A stretch of DNA of 64,000 nt. Source: Apostichopus japonicus. Taxonomy: Eukaryota; Echinodermata; Holothuroidea; Aspidochirotida; Stichopodidae. Positions 26,169-39,060 of this stretch are shown in pieces. Location: the NCBI RefSeq assembly GCF_037975245.1, contig NC_092566.1, positions 3,908,001 through 3,972,000 of the forward strand. The letters run 5' to 3'. A model generated the notes under the pieces. That model saw nothing but the letters and a program-made list of their open reading frames with translations. It did not search any database and had not been told where the DNA came from. A program made the translations under genes and the position numbers. The stretch's first letter is position 1. Each line of letters opens with the position of its first letter.

Positions 26169-26406
26169 AGGAATAACGAAGGCAGGGATCAAAGACAATT
26201 TATATTGGAAATTATATATGGAAATTCAAATGTATTACGTAATCAATAGTGGATTACTGTGTACTGCGGTGAGGCCGTAGGAGCCAATTTTCAAAGCGAG
26301 CGTATTCTGGAAAACAGAAAGCGGTTGACTGAAAAATCAAATATTAGAGGGTTTTGAGGTTACTGAATATTATAAATTGTTTTCGATCCTTGCCTTCCTT
26401 ATTCCT
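26169..26406. mobile_element. TTAA-flanked MITE, 238 bp
   Basis: About 40-bp terminal inverted repeats: the left reads AGGAATAACGAAGGCAGGGA and the right, inverted, reads AGGAATAAGGAAGGCAAGGA. Both continue into ACAATTTATA. Each side is flanked by TTAA (26165-26168 and 26407-26410), the piggyBac-type target. The termini do not begin with the CCCT/CCCA common in piggyBac, so the superfamily is tentative. No coding capacity. Confidence 0.75.
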
Positions 26407-26410
26407 TTAA

Positions 26411-29400
26411 GTTTAGCTTTATGATGATGACAGTGAGTGTGTTGACAGGAGTTTCTTAACATATTGTGATGACAGTGACCTTATCTTGAAAAGTTCTCCA
26501 GTCATTTTGACCTCATTGGAGGGAGTTGTTACAATGATGACAGTGGATCTGACAGAGTTGTTTACCATTCAAACATATACATTATAGCTTTTAACTTCTA
26601 TTTCAAGGCAAAAACTCTTCCGTAACTAATAGGTTTTTACTGGACTGACTTTACTGCCATGTGAAAAGAATGTTTTTTTACTAGCTCAGTTTTTTCAACC
26701 TGAAAGTGAGAAAAAACAAATTGTATCATTTCAGATCATGCATAATTCATTGAAGAAGTGTCTGAAATCTACCTCAAATGAGTAGAAACATAACAAACTA
26801 GAACCTAACTAATGACAGTAATCCAGATACAGTTATTTATGGTCATTGGCACTAAAATGAAATTCCCTACAAAATGTAAAACAAAAAGACCTTTTATTGA
26901 AGGCAAATGTTACCATACCCAACCATAAAATTGAAGTGTTATATGACCCAATTTAATGTTATCCAACAATATAACTTTAAAACAGAAATAACATACCAAA
27001 GGTACTGTAGCCAATCAGTACAACTTTGTACAACATAACAGGTACAGAATATTGTATGTACAGTACTAACACTTAGACTGACATGAAAACTATTGTCTTT
27101 ATTGTATGTTACTAGTGTATCCTACATGTGCATTCCATTTTTTGTTTTAAATTACAAGTAAGCTACAGTACAGGAGTTGTAACACTACTCTTTCATGCCA
27201 AGATACTGCTGTTACTGACATGTCAGAGCTAACTGGGGTTGTTAGTATTTCATGAAATGGCAACTTGTTGTTATATATAGAGGCAAATAGTCTTGGCCTG
27301 GTTAGTATTCAGCTTCGTCTAGATCACACTTAAGTTTGAAAATTCTCTTGCAGTAGATGCATTGCAACAGATTAGGCCTTTTGACAACCAATTTGGAAGG
27401 CAGCCTTGGCTCTCTCATCACATCTCCACAAAACTTCCTGAATTTGCTGTTTGTCATATTTTTCCTAAGTACAGGCCAATCATAACATTTCCTCAACCGG
27501 TAGTACATAAGCAACTTTGATCTGAATCAATAGAATACTATGCAAAGAGCATCTAGAAATGAAACCCACAGCTAAGCATAACGAGAGTGATGGATCTGGT
27601 TTGAAGCAGTTTTTGCTACACAGTAGTGGGAAAGACCGGTTTTTCTGACTAATAAATAACCCCTTGTAAGGAATTTCATAAACCTTCAGGTCTAAACATG
27701 TAGTTTGGTATCAGCTGTATCTATACAAATGTACATTTTAGGCAATAATGTATGTTTCATAAGTCTAACTCTATGGGATGTATTGTGTGAAAGCCATATA
27801 TCAAGCTTTTACATCATAATTCAAGTAGATAGTCTATAGTGTGGGAGATATTGCAATTTCCTAGAAATGTTTTCCGTACCAAGTTGCCAAAATGTAAATT
27901 TTGTTATTCCTTGAAATTTTGAACAATATAGTCTTGAAAAGTTCATTCATTCATGAACTTTGAACAATGTACCATGAAAAGGTCAGAAAAAATGCTCTTT
28001 GATTACTTTCATTATATAAACAGTATGTTTTGTTACCTATTGACAAGTGTTCATGTCCAGACTACTACATGAAAGAGATGCGTTACCAACTATGGGACAA
28101 GCTGATTGATTCCTTAACCTGCACTCTGAAGTGAGGTCACCTAATATTACAGGAAATTATGCTCCTAGATTCTTATGGACGGGTTAGTCTGCTGATCAAT
28201 TGACCAGTCAATAGTATTTGTTGTCTCTACAGTGGGGCCCCTCCATATACAATCAAAGGTTACTGTACTTGCCACTTCAGTCTGGGGTAGTTAAAGGAAT
28301 ATCATAAGGGTCACATATGTACAAGAATGCCAAGTGGTAAAATGCAGGCTAATTTCTTTTCATCATTTTGCAGAGGAATGCTCAAATTAAATAATAAATA
28401 AATGAAAATAATGAAAAATAATTAAGAGAGAGAAAAATGGTTACAGGTGACAAATGCTTAATTTAATATAAATATAATATCCAAAATAACTTTAACTAAC
28501 TGTTGTGACTGATGGTGACAATTAACAATGTTTAGCATATGTACAATATATACTATATATATGGCATGATATTTGGAGAATCCTTCAGTGCTAGAAGGTT
28601 GGAGGACACTATTGTAGCATACGCCCATTAAAAGCTCCATTGACTTACACAATAAATCACAAAAGTAATGTAGTCTCTAAGTCTAGATAGAAGGTCTTAC
28701 TAGCTAACTGCTTCCCGTCACTGGATAACTGACAAGTTGGCCTTTCATGGCACCATCAATTTTCCATATTATGACCATGTAGATATTTTGCTATCAGAGC
28801 CTGAAGTTTTCTTCACTTGTAAACAAACCTCTTCACTCAGTAGTAAACAGTTTTTGTGTGCTGCTCCTGGAAGGCCTAAAGGGGTCTAAAATTGCCTCAA
28901 TTGACCCAATTTTTGCATCACATGTACTTCCTTTAGTGCTCTTCAACATGCAAGCCACACAAAACCAGGTCCTGATTAATAACATATCATAATAGATGTT
29001 CTCCTACTGCATTTTGGCACTTTTCCTGAAGGAGAACATCCCGGCGGATTGATATAGACTCTCATAGGACTATGCCACCCTAAACAACAGATAAGAAATA
29101 GATCTCACTCATCTGACAATGCCTACAGGTACATTGTCTGATCTGCCTAGACATGTCTGATAGTGAAACTCAACAGAATTTCAAATTTGATTGTGGTGTG
29201 TTGGATGGCCTGGCAGTGCAATGTATGTGTACAGTACTGCTCCTTTACTGTGCTTTGTGTTGCTCATCATAAGGTTGCAATGGATCAAGCTAAACATCCT
29301 TCCTTCCATTTAATAATTCCCCACCAAGGGTACTGTAACTAGCGGGTCATTTTGATGTGTTTGATTCTAAAAAAAATTGCCACCAGAGTAAGAACTGCAG

Positions 29401-32400
29401 GTTGGAAAGCAAAATTGGACATAACTTGGATACATTCTTGACAGTTAACATTATCATTGAAAATCAAATTTGTTTTATTTTTATGCAGATGAGATGGAAT
29501 TTCAAATGTGGGTGGTGATTTGGCAAACCTACAGCATAATCAGTACAGAGAAAGTGCATTAGGACAACTTGGAAACCTTGAGATGGGGAAAATTTGTTTT
29601 TGCCTGCGCTTTCTTTTCAAAAGAGAGAGAAATTTTTGGGATGTTGTCTTGTACACAATCACACCCTTCTCCCCCTCCTCCTTTTCTTTGGTGCCATGTG
29701 ACAGAGCTTACATTATTGTGCATAATTTTCATATTTGTAAGTGCACATTGCATGGAGAATCAAGATAGCTCAATTTAGGAAAGTTGTCATGACTTTCACA
29801 AATTTCACAAAATATGTGACAGGAATTATTTCTAATTTATAAAATCTTTTAAGGTTAGCATAGTTCGCATGTTTCTTTTGTCCTTGCAAGTAGCAAAACT
29901 GGTACCGGCGATATAAAAATCAACTCCAAAATACAGAAGTGCTCATGGTCTATGGTAGAAATTCATTACACTAACGATAAACCAAACATCGATAGATCTG
30001 AAGAGCTTTGCTCTGTTGATGAAGTGTTCAAGAGTTCTGTGGACTGCTTGAACTAATTCACTTAATTTACTGGTAATATCTCAATGTACTGTATGAACTT
30101 AATTAGCTGATGCTTTCACTGTACTTAACACCCTTCACTGTGTGCATCTTGCTGTGCTTTTACGTGGTGGTGATAGTACATCTGTACTCGAAGTAGTATT
30201 TCATCTCAGTCTGTGCAAATCACTTTCTTAGCTCTAGGAGAAGAATAGGAATACATTTGGTTACCCGATTTCCTTTGCCATCGTGTAGAATTGTTGTTGA
30301 CGAAAGGGCAAGTGGAAGTATATGATTTTGAAACACTGTCTGTCTCCTTAATGTGCATCACACAGGAATTTTCGAAGAAGATGGCGCCGAGAAGGCAGCC
30401 TGATCTGTATCCAAGTGCTGCAGGCTAGTTCTGGGTGTGTGACCTTAATAATTTTGGAGACTATTGAACTCGTGCATGCATGTCTGACAACAGAATTTAT
30501 CCCGTCAGGCAGGAATAATTATGTAGAAAAGAAATACACTCATTGCCACGGTAAAATTACAAAATCATTGCACCAATTCTCTGTTTTTATTCAGAAGACA
30601 CTGAATTTTTGTGCAAGTATGTCCAAATTGTTCTATTAATGCAGGTTGTTGTGATGTGAAGGAAGACCTGTCGTTGTGATGATCTACACTCATCCCTCAC
30701 TGACATCATTGCACATAAAGAATGGTGCATAGTATATCCATTGTCTGTGTGAGGAGAAGGCATCTAACACTAGCATTAGTTCAGAGCAAGTTGGAGCTTT
30801 AACAAATTAAATTTGCTCCATTTATTGCTCAGATCAAGTAGACTTCTGATAGGTTCTTCAAAATCAAGTTGATTGCTTTGCATACTTTGGAAGAAATTGG
30901 ATCCAATACTGAAATGTCCATGTTCAGGTTTGCTTCCCACTGTAGATCTGTGAATAGGTCCCGAAACTTGTCCAAAAAGCGTTCGAAAAATTGAAATGAT
31001 TTCGCTCACGAAAATGTAGTGTTTCTTCCTGGCTGGTAGATTCGGAAGGAGGAGTTGGTGGGCGGTGCCTAGTGAGCGAGGGCACAGTGCTAAAATATTC
31101 CAAATGTGTAGTTAGGTAGATGGGAAAGTGCAATAGTGGAGTGGGAGACAGGTGAGTATCATCGCTCGTAAATCCCCAAACCAGTGAGTTTTGGGGATTT
31201 AACTTTGATTAGAACGAACTGCATGTTGTGCATAAGAATCTAACATTGATCTTTCGATTTTGATTTATTTTAAACCAGTATAACTATAAAATATTTATAA
31301 ATAGGCGTACATCAAAAAACAGTTCTTGTTAAGATTAAACAATTGATATGGTAAATGGTAAGTGAAAGAAATAAGATTGTTAAATGGTTTAAACATAAAA
31401 TGATGAAACAGTCATTACTGAAACTATAATAAAGGTTCTAAACTATCAAATTGTATAAACATTGCTGCATGGTATATGAACGAATTTCTATACAGTTGAA
31501 TTCTATATTGTCATCTGGATCAGACTAATAACAAGTCCTTGTCTCTGCAGCTGAAAGTGTTTGGTATAACACATGTCCTGTCATAAATGATCTTACCTGT
31601 CATCTGTTCATTTTTGCCAGATGAACTTGTTGAATACAGATATCATAGTATGATCCATGTGTGATCTGATGATGCTTCATTTACCCCTAGTTTTGAAGTT
31701 AACCACTACAACCGAAAATGGAAGCAATTGTGATTTTCTGCTGCGGATGTTTCTAGCCTTCATTTTGCAGCATTTGTATCATTATTTCGCTGTCCATGTT
31801 CAATTGTGTTGTGTCTTTTCCATATTAAAGGAATTATTATAGTCCCCAAATATTGCAAATTTGATCTATAGAACTACATTTTGTCCCCTTAACAAATTTT
31901 TATAATAATCATGTTATGTCTGAAAAAAAGAAGAGAAAACTAAACTGTTCGATTTATTCTTTTAAGTCTTTTTTCTTCATTTATTAGAAATAAATATTGA
32001 CTCAGTAAACTAATCAGCCAATGACTTACATCTTAAATTGTTGTGAGAATTAAATGCAGAAGAATATCATTGTAACAAAAAACAAAGAAAGTAAAGAAAA
32101 GGAATCTGTTTTTAGATTTCATTGTAAGCACTCTCAATGCAACAGCAGCAATGTTTACTGTATGTCATATTTAAGTAACATCATTGAAAGTAAACTATGT
32201 GCCCATACAGGCAGGTATTGTATCAGCGTATGCGCCGGCTAAACACCATGGAAAACCTACCGGCTCTGTTTGCTTTTTTCATTAACAGGCTAAGTATCTA
32301 TGATAACTTATCTCCTAAAGATTCTGCACTGCAGAAGATGTCAGTAGTTCCCCCGCAGATATGGGAACAATAGCACTGGCCTACAATTAGTGAACTTTGC

Positions 32401-34012
32401 TCATAGCAACTGTGAGAACAGACAATGGGCTTGTCTGGAACTGCCCTGCTTGTCAGTTGTTTATCAAGGTCAAACTTCAATGCTACACACACACTGCAGC
32501 ATTCTCTCCTTCAATGGACTGGTTGTTACAGCAGCGTGATGATCAGTGAGCAAGTTCATTGCCAGGGCTTAGAGCGAGCCGTTACATAGCAAAATCTGCA
32601 GAATAGTTCTGCACTGTTGATGTCCTGTCTAAATTATAGAGTAGTCATGCAAAGTTGCTTGCAGAGAGGCCCAAGATGGGATAAACCAGTGAAGACTATA
32701 ATAAACTTGAACTACTGTATGTTTGAAAGAATATATAGTCAGAGAAGATGTTTCATTCCTTCTCTTGTGTTATAATATAGGATTGGAAAAGGACACACGG
32801 TCTGTTGATGTTGAAAGTGGCACATTACCTTATCTGCTAGGTATAAGTTACTTCCCAGTCTCAGTCAAGTTTGACATTAATGTGAAAGATCAAGAAAGGT
32901 ACATGTAAGTTTATGCTCCTACCATCTCTAAAATGTGTTCAGCAATGGAGTATTATCATTAGGATAACATACTGTACATGGTATTGATTCTATGGGTGAT
33001 GGAGGGGGCAGGCCTGGGAGGGGGCCAGGGAAAGGCGGGGTGGGGTTTAATGTAACCGAAGGACTTTTACTTGAAGCCATTCACAGGGTCAATTTGGTCA
33101 AATTACCTTCATTGTTAAACTTTTTGCAGTTTTAGTTCTGTTGTGAACAAGTGTACTACAATATTAATGATATGCCAACACTCCAATATAGTTTTAAATT
33201 CTGAAGATTTTTTGTGTGGTTTGTAGACATTGTTTTTATCAAAATGTTTTTTAAAGCATTATCCAGTTATTACTTCCCAGGAAGTTGTAGAGATTACCAA
33301 TCAAATTTATGTTGCAAGTGCATTTTACTTTTGATATAGTTTTTTTTTTTTTACTATTCTCCATAATCTTCTCAAAGCATGACATTATGAAATTTCTGCA
33401 GAGAGATGGAGTTTTAATTTCATGGAAACTTATGTAGTTAAATAGTCAGCAAGTTTGCATTTGGTGTTATAGTTCTTCTGTTTGTGTAGATCTGCTAAGA
33501 AAGATTTGAAACTGGTCACTAACCCACAAAAGTCAACAATCCAATAGGTTTCCATTCCAACCGTGGTTGATAAATATCTGAAAATAATATTCTGTCTTTG
33601 TACAATCCAAGCTACATCAGTTGATACGTAGTGTGGTGTTGCATACCAAAATGCTGCACACGTTCTGTCTTCAAGTTAACAACAGTTGCAAGAACGTATC
33701 AATATAGTGAAAATCCTCTACCTACAGTATGTTGTGGATCATGTTGAACATTTAAATCTGAGAACTAGGATTATTATCAACACAAAGGTGCCTCTGTCAC
33801 TCTATGTGTACATTGTACAGCATATATTAACTATAAGTCATCATGAATATTGGCATGCTGTGTAATTAATAAAACTATATTTCTATGTGAAAGTAAGTGG
33901 TCCTGACATTTTTATCCTAGCAGGATCTTCTTTAGATGCTGAATGACAAGTAACAATAACAGAAGGGACAAATACATGCACAGAATACAGACAGGTTAGT
34001 GAGCAGGGTGAA
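26411..34012. other. Long non-coding interval upstream of CCAR1
   Basis: Likely CCAR1 upstream DNA or a 5' untranslated intron. Noted inside it: a 70-codon - strand frame at 27302-27514 with one CxxC pair (not supported as a gene), a YY1-like AAGATGGCGCC at 30378-30388, and the family A copy at 31.0 kb. No coding exon recognised. Confidence 0.45.
31030..31201 (+). repeat. Dispersed repeat family A, diverged copy with terminal hairpin
   Basis: A diverged body (GGCTGGTAGATTCGGAAGGA, GAGGGCACAGTGCTAAAATA) ends in GAGACAGGTGAGTATCATCG. It is followed by AAATCCCCAAACC...GTTTTGGGGATTT, an inverted pair that can form a small hairpin. The same tail occurs at 45.5 and 58.3-58.6 kb. Confidence 0.65.
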
Positions 34013-34262
34013 CATAGATATAAGAGGATTAGTAGACAAAGGACTGAGAGAAGAAAGAAACCAACAGGGGGAAGAGGATAGGTAGGAGATAAACTGTAGA
34101 GGGACAAAGAGAGGATTAAGAGAAGAGGGTAGGGAGTAAACTAGAGAAGGACAAAGACAGGAAAGTGTGGAGAATAAAGGTGGAAGAGAGCTAGGAGACC
34201 AGGGGTGACAGAGGGAGGAACAAGGGGAGATGGAGGGGGGGGGAAGCAGAAGAAAGGTTAGT
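34013..34262 (+). repeat. Purine-rich tract with a weak period of about 50-60 bp
   Basis: The + strand is very A/G-rich. GGTAGGAGATAAACTGTAGA...GGACAAAGA (34079) is partly repeated as GGTAGGGAGTAAACTAGAGA...GGACAAAGA (34127). It ends in a G-run at about 34237. Non-coding. Confidence 0.65.
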
Positions 34263-34503
34263 CATGTCCTTCCTGAATGTTAAGCCCATGCGGTTGAATG
34301 GTGGGAAGGTGTTGCATCTACAGTCTCTCTCTGCTGAGGCGCACTAGGTCAGGATCGCTACCTAAGCATTCAATCACCTGTAGGGACATATATTTGGGAC
34401 ATGAATATTTCTAAGAGGAACAATGTCTAATGTGGCAGACAATACTAGCTATGAAGAGCTTGATATGTTCTCTGGTACTGTACTCCTTTCTTAAAGCTAA
34501 TTC

Positions 34504-37165
34504 TTTTTGGTTCCTTGCTTTAGCAAAAGGAACCTATGCAGTCAGGTTGGCGTATGTGTGTGTGTATGTGTGTGTGTGTGTGCGTCTGTGACACTTGCTT
34601 GGGTACGCTCTATCTCAATAAGGGAATGTTGGATTGAGGCCAAACTTGGACTATAGATCCGCCATATGGAGAAGGTGTGCCCTATTGTTTTTGGTGCCCA
34701 CAAAGGTCACCAAAGGTCAGTTCTGGTCCAAAAACCGAAAATATTAAAACTGCAATAACTCCCAGTGCCAATGTGCGACAAGATTGATATTTTGGGACAA
34801 GTTGTGAACTGGTTAGGGGAGCATTTTCAAACTTAACGGTCATGTGATCCGAGGTCACCAAAGGTCAATTAATGATAAAAAACTAGTATTTTTGCAATAA
34901 CTTGAGAACGAAATGTCTGTTAGGGTTGGGAGTTGCCTCAATGTAATCCAATTGTCGACCTGCATCTGGGTGACCCTTGACCTCTATTTGACCTCTGGTG
35001 ACCTTTTCGTGTTTTGGGGATTTTTACAGTTTCGATGCTATTTTCAGATGTCAAAGGTACCTTCTGATCATAAATGTCAATAGGTTGACCCCGTGTGACC
35101 TTTATGTGCGAAGTTATATGGGGTCAAAGTTTTTCGGTCGGAGTTAGGATGGTTGTACAGACTTTTCGTTTTGTTTTTTGGAATCAGGAGATTAAACTAC
35201 ATCTGAAACCAAGGTCAAAAGGTCAAAGGTCACATTAGAAAAAATGTGCTTATTTTGGGAGGAAACGATCAAAAAAGAAAATGTTTGGTTTTGATGCTAG
35301 ATTTGGATATCAAAGGTACCTTCCGATCAAAAATGTCAATTGGTTGACACCCGTGTGACCTTCGTGTGCGAAGTTATACAATGTCAAAGTTAATTTTCAG
35401 ACATTTAATGCAACAACTCCCAATTCCAAGGTGTGGCATGGTTGATATTTTTGAACAAGTTGCAAATGGTATAGGGGAATATTTTCAAACTTAACGGTCA
35501 TGTGATCCGAGGTCACCAAAGGTCAATTAATGTGAAAAAACTAGTATTTTGGGGGTAGAAAATGGGCAAAGAATAGAATGTTTGATTTTGTATAGTTTGA
35601 TGCTCTAATTTAGTTCTCATCAATCAAAAATGTCAATAAGTTGACCCAAGGTGACCTTTGTATGTTAAGTTATATGAGGTCAAAGTTAATTTTCAGACAT
35701 TTAGTGTAATAACTCCCAGTGCCAAGATGTTACACAGTTGATATTTTGAGACAAGTTGCAAATGGTATAGGGGAATATTTTCAAACTTAACGGTCACGTG
35801 ATCCGAGGTCACCAAAGGTCAATTAATGATAAAAAACTAGTATTTTTGCGATAACTTGAGAACAAATTGTCCGTTAGGGTTGGGAGTTGCTTCAATGTAA
35901 TCCAATTGTCGACCCGCATCTGGGTGACCCTTGACCTCAATTTGACCTCTGGTGACCTTTTTAGTGTTTTAGGGATTTTTACAGTTTTGATGCTATTTTC
36001 AGAAGTCAAAGGTACCTTCTGATCATAAATGTCAATGGGTTGACCCCCGTGTGACCTTCGTGTGCGAAGTTATATGAGGTCAAAGTTAATTTTCACACAT
36101 TTAATGCAATAACTCCCAGTTCCAAGGTGTGACAAGGTTGATATTTTTGGAGTAGTTGCAAATGGTATAGGGGAATATTTTCAAACTTAACGGTCATGTG
36201 ATACAAGGTCACCAAAGGTCAATTAATGTTAAAAAAGTAGGATTTTTGCGACACTTGAGAACAAATTGTCCGTTAGGGTTGGGAGTTGCTTCAATGTAAT
36301 CCAATTGTCGACCTGCATCTGGTTGACCCTTGACCTCAATTTGACCTCTGGTGACCTTTTCGTGTTTTGTGGATTTTTACAGTTTCGATGCTATTTTCAG
36401 TTTTTAAATGTACCTTCTGATCATAAATGTCAATGGGTTGACCCCCATTTGACCTTCGTGTGCGAAGTTATTTGAGGTCAAAGTTAATTTTCACACATTT
36501 AATGCAATAACTCCCAGTGCCAAGGTGTGACAAGGTTGATTTTTTTGGACAAGTTGCAAATGGTATAGAGGAATATTTTCAAACTTAACGGTCATGTGAT
36601 CCAAGGTTACCAAAGGTCAGCTAATGTTAAAAAAGTAGTATTATGGGGGAGAAAATGGGCAAAGAAAAAATGTTTGAATTTTTTACAGTCATGCTCTATT
36701 TAGGTCTCACTGATCAAAAATTTCAATTGGTTGACCTCCGGGTGACCTTTGTGTGTGAAGTTACATACAAGTTCAAAGTTAATTTTTTGACATTTAATGC
36801 AATTAAATCTCAATGCCAGGGTGTGACATGGTTGATATTTGGGACAAGTTGTGAATGGGGTGGTGGAACATTTTGAAACTTAAAGGTCATGTCATCTGAG
36901 GTCACCATTGTTATCATATCTGTTGACACGCTTGTAGGTCTCTTATATTTCTTACATTTGCGACGCCATATTTAGATCTCAAAAGTGCCTTTTGATAAAA
37001 AATCCGATCACATTTTGTGATCACAAAAGTGTTGGCTATAGTGTTGGTTACTTTATGGGAACATGTAGGACCACAATTACTTGGACTATTTCAGCCCAAT
37101 CTTGCTCGATAATATTATGTGTATTGTCATATACCCCAAGCAAGGAACCACAGTGCCCTTGGGCT
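34504..37165. repeat. Complex tandem repeat (about 296/400-bp units) with element-like ends
   Basis: The block starts with a TTGGTTCCTTGCTTTAGCAAAAGGAACC hairpin-like end (split motif: GGTTCCTTGC and AAAGGAACC) and a TG-run. It finishes with CAAGCAAGGAACCACAGTGC and GGGCTCTTG. In between, ACTTAACGG/ACTTAAAGG anchors recur at 34831, 35489, 35785, 36185, 36583 and 36878, giving spacings of 658, 296, 400, 398 and 295 bp. The 400-bp units contain a module with GTTAGGGTTGGGAGTTGC and TTGACCTC that the 296-bp units lack. Each unit carries CCGAGGTCACCAAAGGTCAA or a variant. Open frames here are repeat-derived and not genes. Confidence 0.85.
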
Positions 37166-38494
37166 CTTGTTTAGGAAAGTGCTATGAGGGAAATATTTTG
37201 GACTATTTTCCACCCTAGAATATCAGTGGATGAACAGTCTGTGCAGTTGTGTCTTCCTCATTGGTGAAAGCACGCACTCCCTATTGTATTCCAGTATTGG
37301 TTGATTGTTGGTTCAAGAGAACAATGGATCATTCTGAACTGGGCCTCTGAGAAGAACAAGTAATAACCTTGGGCTTTATAATGGGGTTGGTAACAGAGCA
37401 ATAAGTTTGTTACTGATTATTAAATGGTAGGTAAATCAGTTTTTTATTTGATTGAGTTACTCTGATCAGTCTCAGCAGAAAGACAAATGCCTCTGGAATA
37501 GTTGCCATATTTACAAAAGCCTTGCCTAGTCTGTAAACATAAAGTAAAGAAAGTGCTTTCTTTACTGAGTGAAAGAGAATTTCTTTTGTCAATAAGGAAA
37601 CACATACAGTAGGATGGCCTACTCGTAATAACAGACCGTACATGCCAACACACAAATATACACTTACACAACCACAACCAATACAATCAAAAGAATATTT
37701 TACCCTTCTACCCTCCTACTCAGTCATACTGTATGTACTGTGACTGCAAGGTATTCCATATGTTCTTGCAACTACTAATGTTCAAGATTGTTACTTTTGT
37801 GAAGGCTCGAACTTCAAGCCACGTTGCATAGCACCTACTCCTCATAGATAACGATCCTCCTCCATTTTAGCAGTCAGTCCTTAATCCTACATACAAGACT
37901 CCACCTACCCAAATACTCCTTCTGAATTAACCATTCACAGAGTGACCTGTGTTAGTTTTCCTGGGAGTTTTCTTACCAGAAATATTGTCTGGTCTTATAT
38001 TGTTGTGACCTATATTGAACCAGTCAAAATAATATGATAACACTCCATGACAGTGTACAGAGAAAGCCAAACAGCCCTATTAACTGGTAGGCCATCTAAA
38101 TGACTTTATCATTGACCCTTTATGCATACATTCCATTGTTTCCCTAAGGGTCATTTCTTCAACATTGAAAAAACTTCAAGAGTTATGAGATGATGTGTTG
38201 TTAGCGTAATTGCATATCGCTAGCTGTCCCTCTTGTTCATTTCTCTAACATATCAAACATGAAGTTATAATTATAACAATGGAACCTTTAAATAAGTTCT
38301 TGACTAGATTATCAATTCCATACAGTCTCCTTAGTCATGGAAGTTTGCCTCCATAGATGCACTCAAGGTTCCACACACAGCGTTTCATTTTGGGGGTGGG
38401 GGAAGGGGAGGTTGGTAAGAGATACAGTTGGAGTGAAACAGCATTGCGTCATTCATTAATGTAAACCTTCTTTTCCTTTTCTTTTCTATTTTAG
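37166..38494. other. Region immediately upstream of the first CCAR1 coding exon
   Basis: No frame with a domain. Because 38495 begins after a splice acceptor, this stretch should be intronic. The last 35 bp are a pyrimidine tract (CCTTCTTTTCCTTTTCTTTT...TTTTAG). Confidence 0.6.
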
Positions 38495-38570
38495 CTTGCC
38501 ATCATCTCAATGTCTCAGTTTGGGGGTAGTAAAAACCCACCGTGGTCATCCTTGGGTACAGCCAACCCAG
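38495..38570 (+). CDS. CCAR1: CCAR1 first coding exon (start codon at 38510)
   Basis: This exon opens the CCAR1 reading frame. CCAR1 is a nuclear coactivator that bridges Mediator and p160 coactivators to nuclear receptors and p53, and it takes part in cell-cycle and apoptosis control. The acceptor is a strong pyrimidine tract ending in TTTTAG at 38494. It is followed by 15 nt of 5' UTR, the ATG at 38510 and a GTAAGC donor after 38570 (phase 1, 20 codons plus 1 nt). The peptide begins MSQFGGSKNPPWSSLG, closely matching the invariant CCAR1 N-terminus (MxQFGGxKNPPW in vertebrates). Because the exon starts with an acceptor, at least one untranslated exon and the promoter lie upstream; I could not place them. 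The following intron is 9.1 kb. Confidence 0.93.
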
Positions 38571-38708
38571 GTAAGCATGAAGAAATCTTCCATGTAGTCA
38601 GAATTGTTATCAGAATAGACAGTTTAATTGTTAATAATAATACATAATTTTGATATAGCGCCAAAAAACTATGAAATAATTGTGCTTAACATAATAACAA
38701 CAATTATA

Positions 38709-39060
38709 ACATATATGCTTTGGTGAAAAGATACGTTTTGAGAGCTGATTTGAAACCATTCACAGTATTGCACATTTTACATGTTCTGGAAGTGAGTTCC
38801 ACAGGCATGGTGCACTGGATGCGATTGTTCTCAAGCTGTAAGTCTGTGTTTTTACTCTAGGGATGAGTAACATCAGTGATGAATTAGAGCGAAGTGAGCG
38901 TGTGGATGATGGTCGGAGCTGCAATAAGTTGGTGAGGGAGCTTTGTCCTACATTGTGCATACATTTGAACACCATCAGAAGTAGTTTGTAGTGATTCGTT
39001 CACTTATCGGGAGCCAGTGGAGTTCGATCGTGATAGGGTAATGTGATCAGTTGTCCAGAC
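38709..39060 (-). pseudogene. Non-LTR retrotransposon fragment (C-terminus of reverse transcriptase ORF)
   Basis: The - strand carries the typical C-terminal signature of CR1/L2/Rex-type LINE polymerases, broken into frames. First comes DHITL, then ELHWLPISERITTNYF, then after a stop and frame change MVFKCMHNVGQSSLTNLL, SSTRSLRS and PCLWNSLPEHVK. In another frame follow FKSALKTYLFTKA. HWLPxxxRI, VFKCLH, LWNSLP and FKxxLKTxLF are the conserved tail motifs of these elements. At least two frameshifts and a stop make it dead. It lies antisense in CCAR1 intron 1, 140 bp after the first coding exon. Nothing upstream of the C-terminus is present, as expected for a truncated fragment. Confidence 0.85.

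Noticed and set aside
27302-27514. 70-codon - strand frame with QCIYCKRIFKLKC (half of a possible zinc finger)
   Set aside because: Only one CxxC pair and no His pair, no similarity that I recognise, and no neighbouring exon found. It could be a transposase or gene remnant, but support is too weak.
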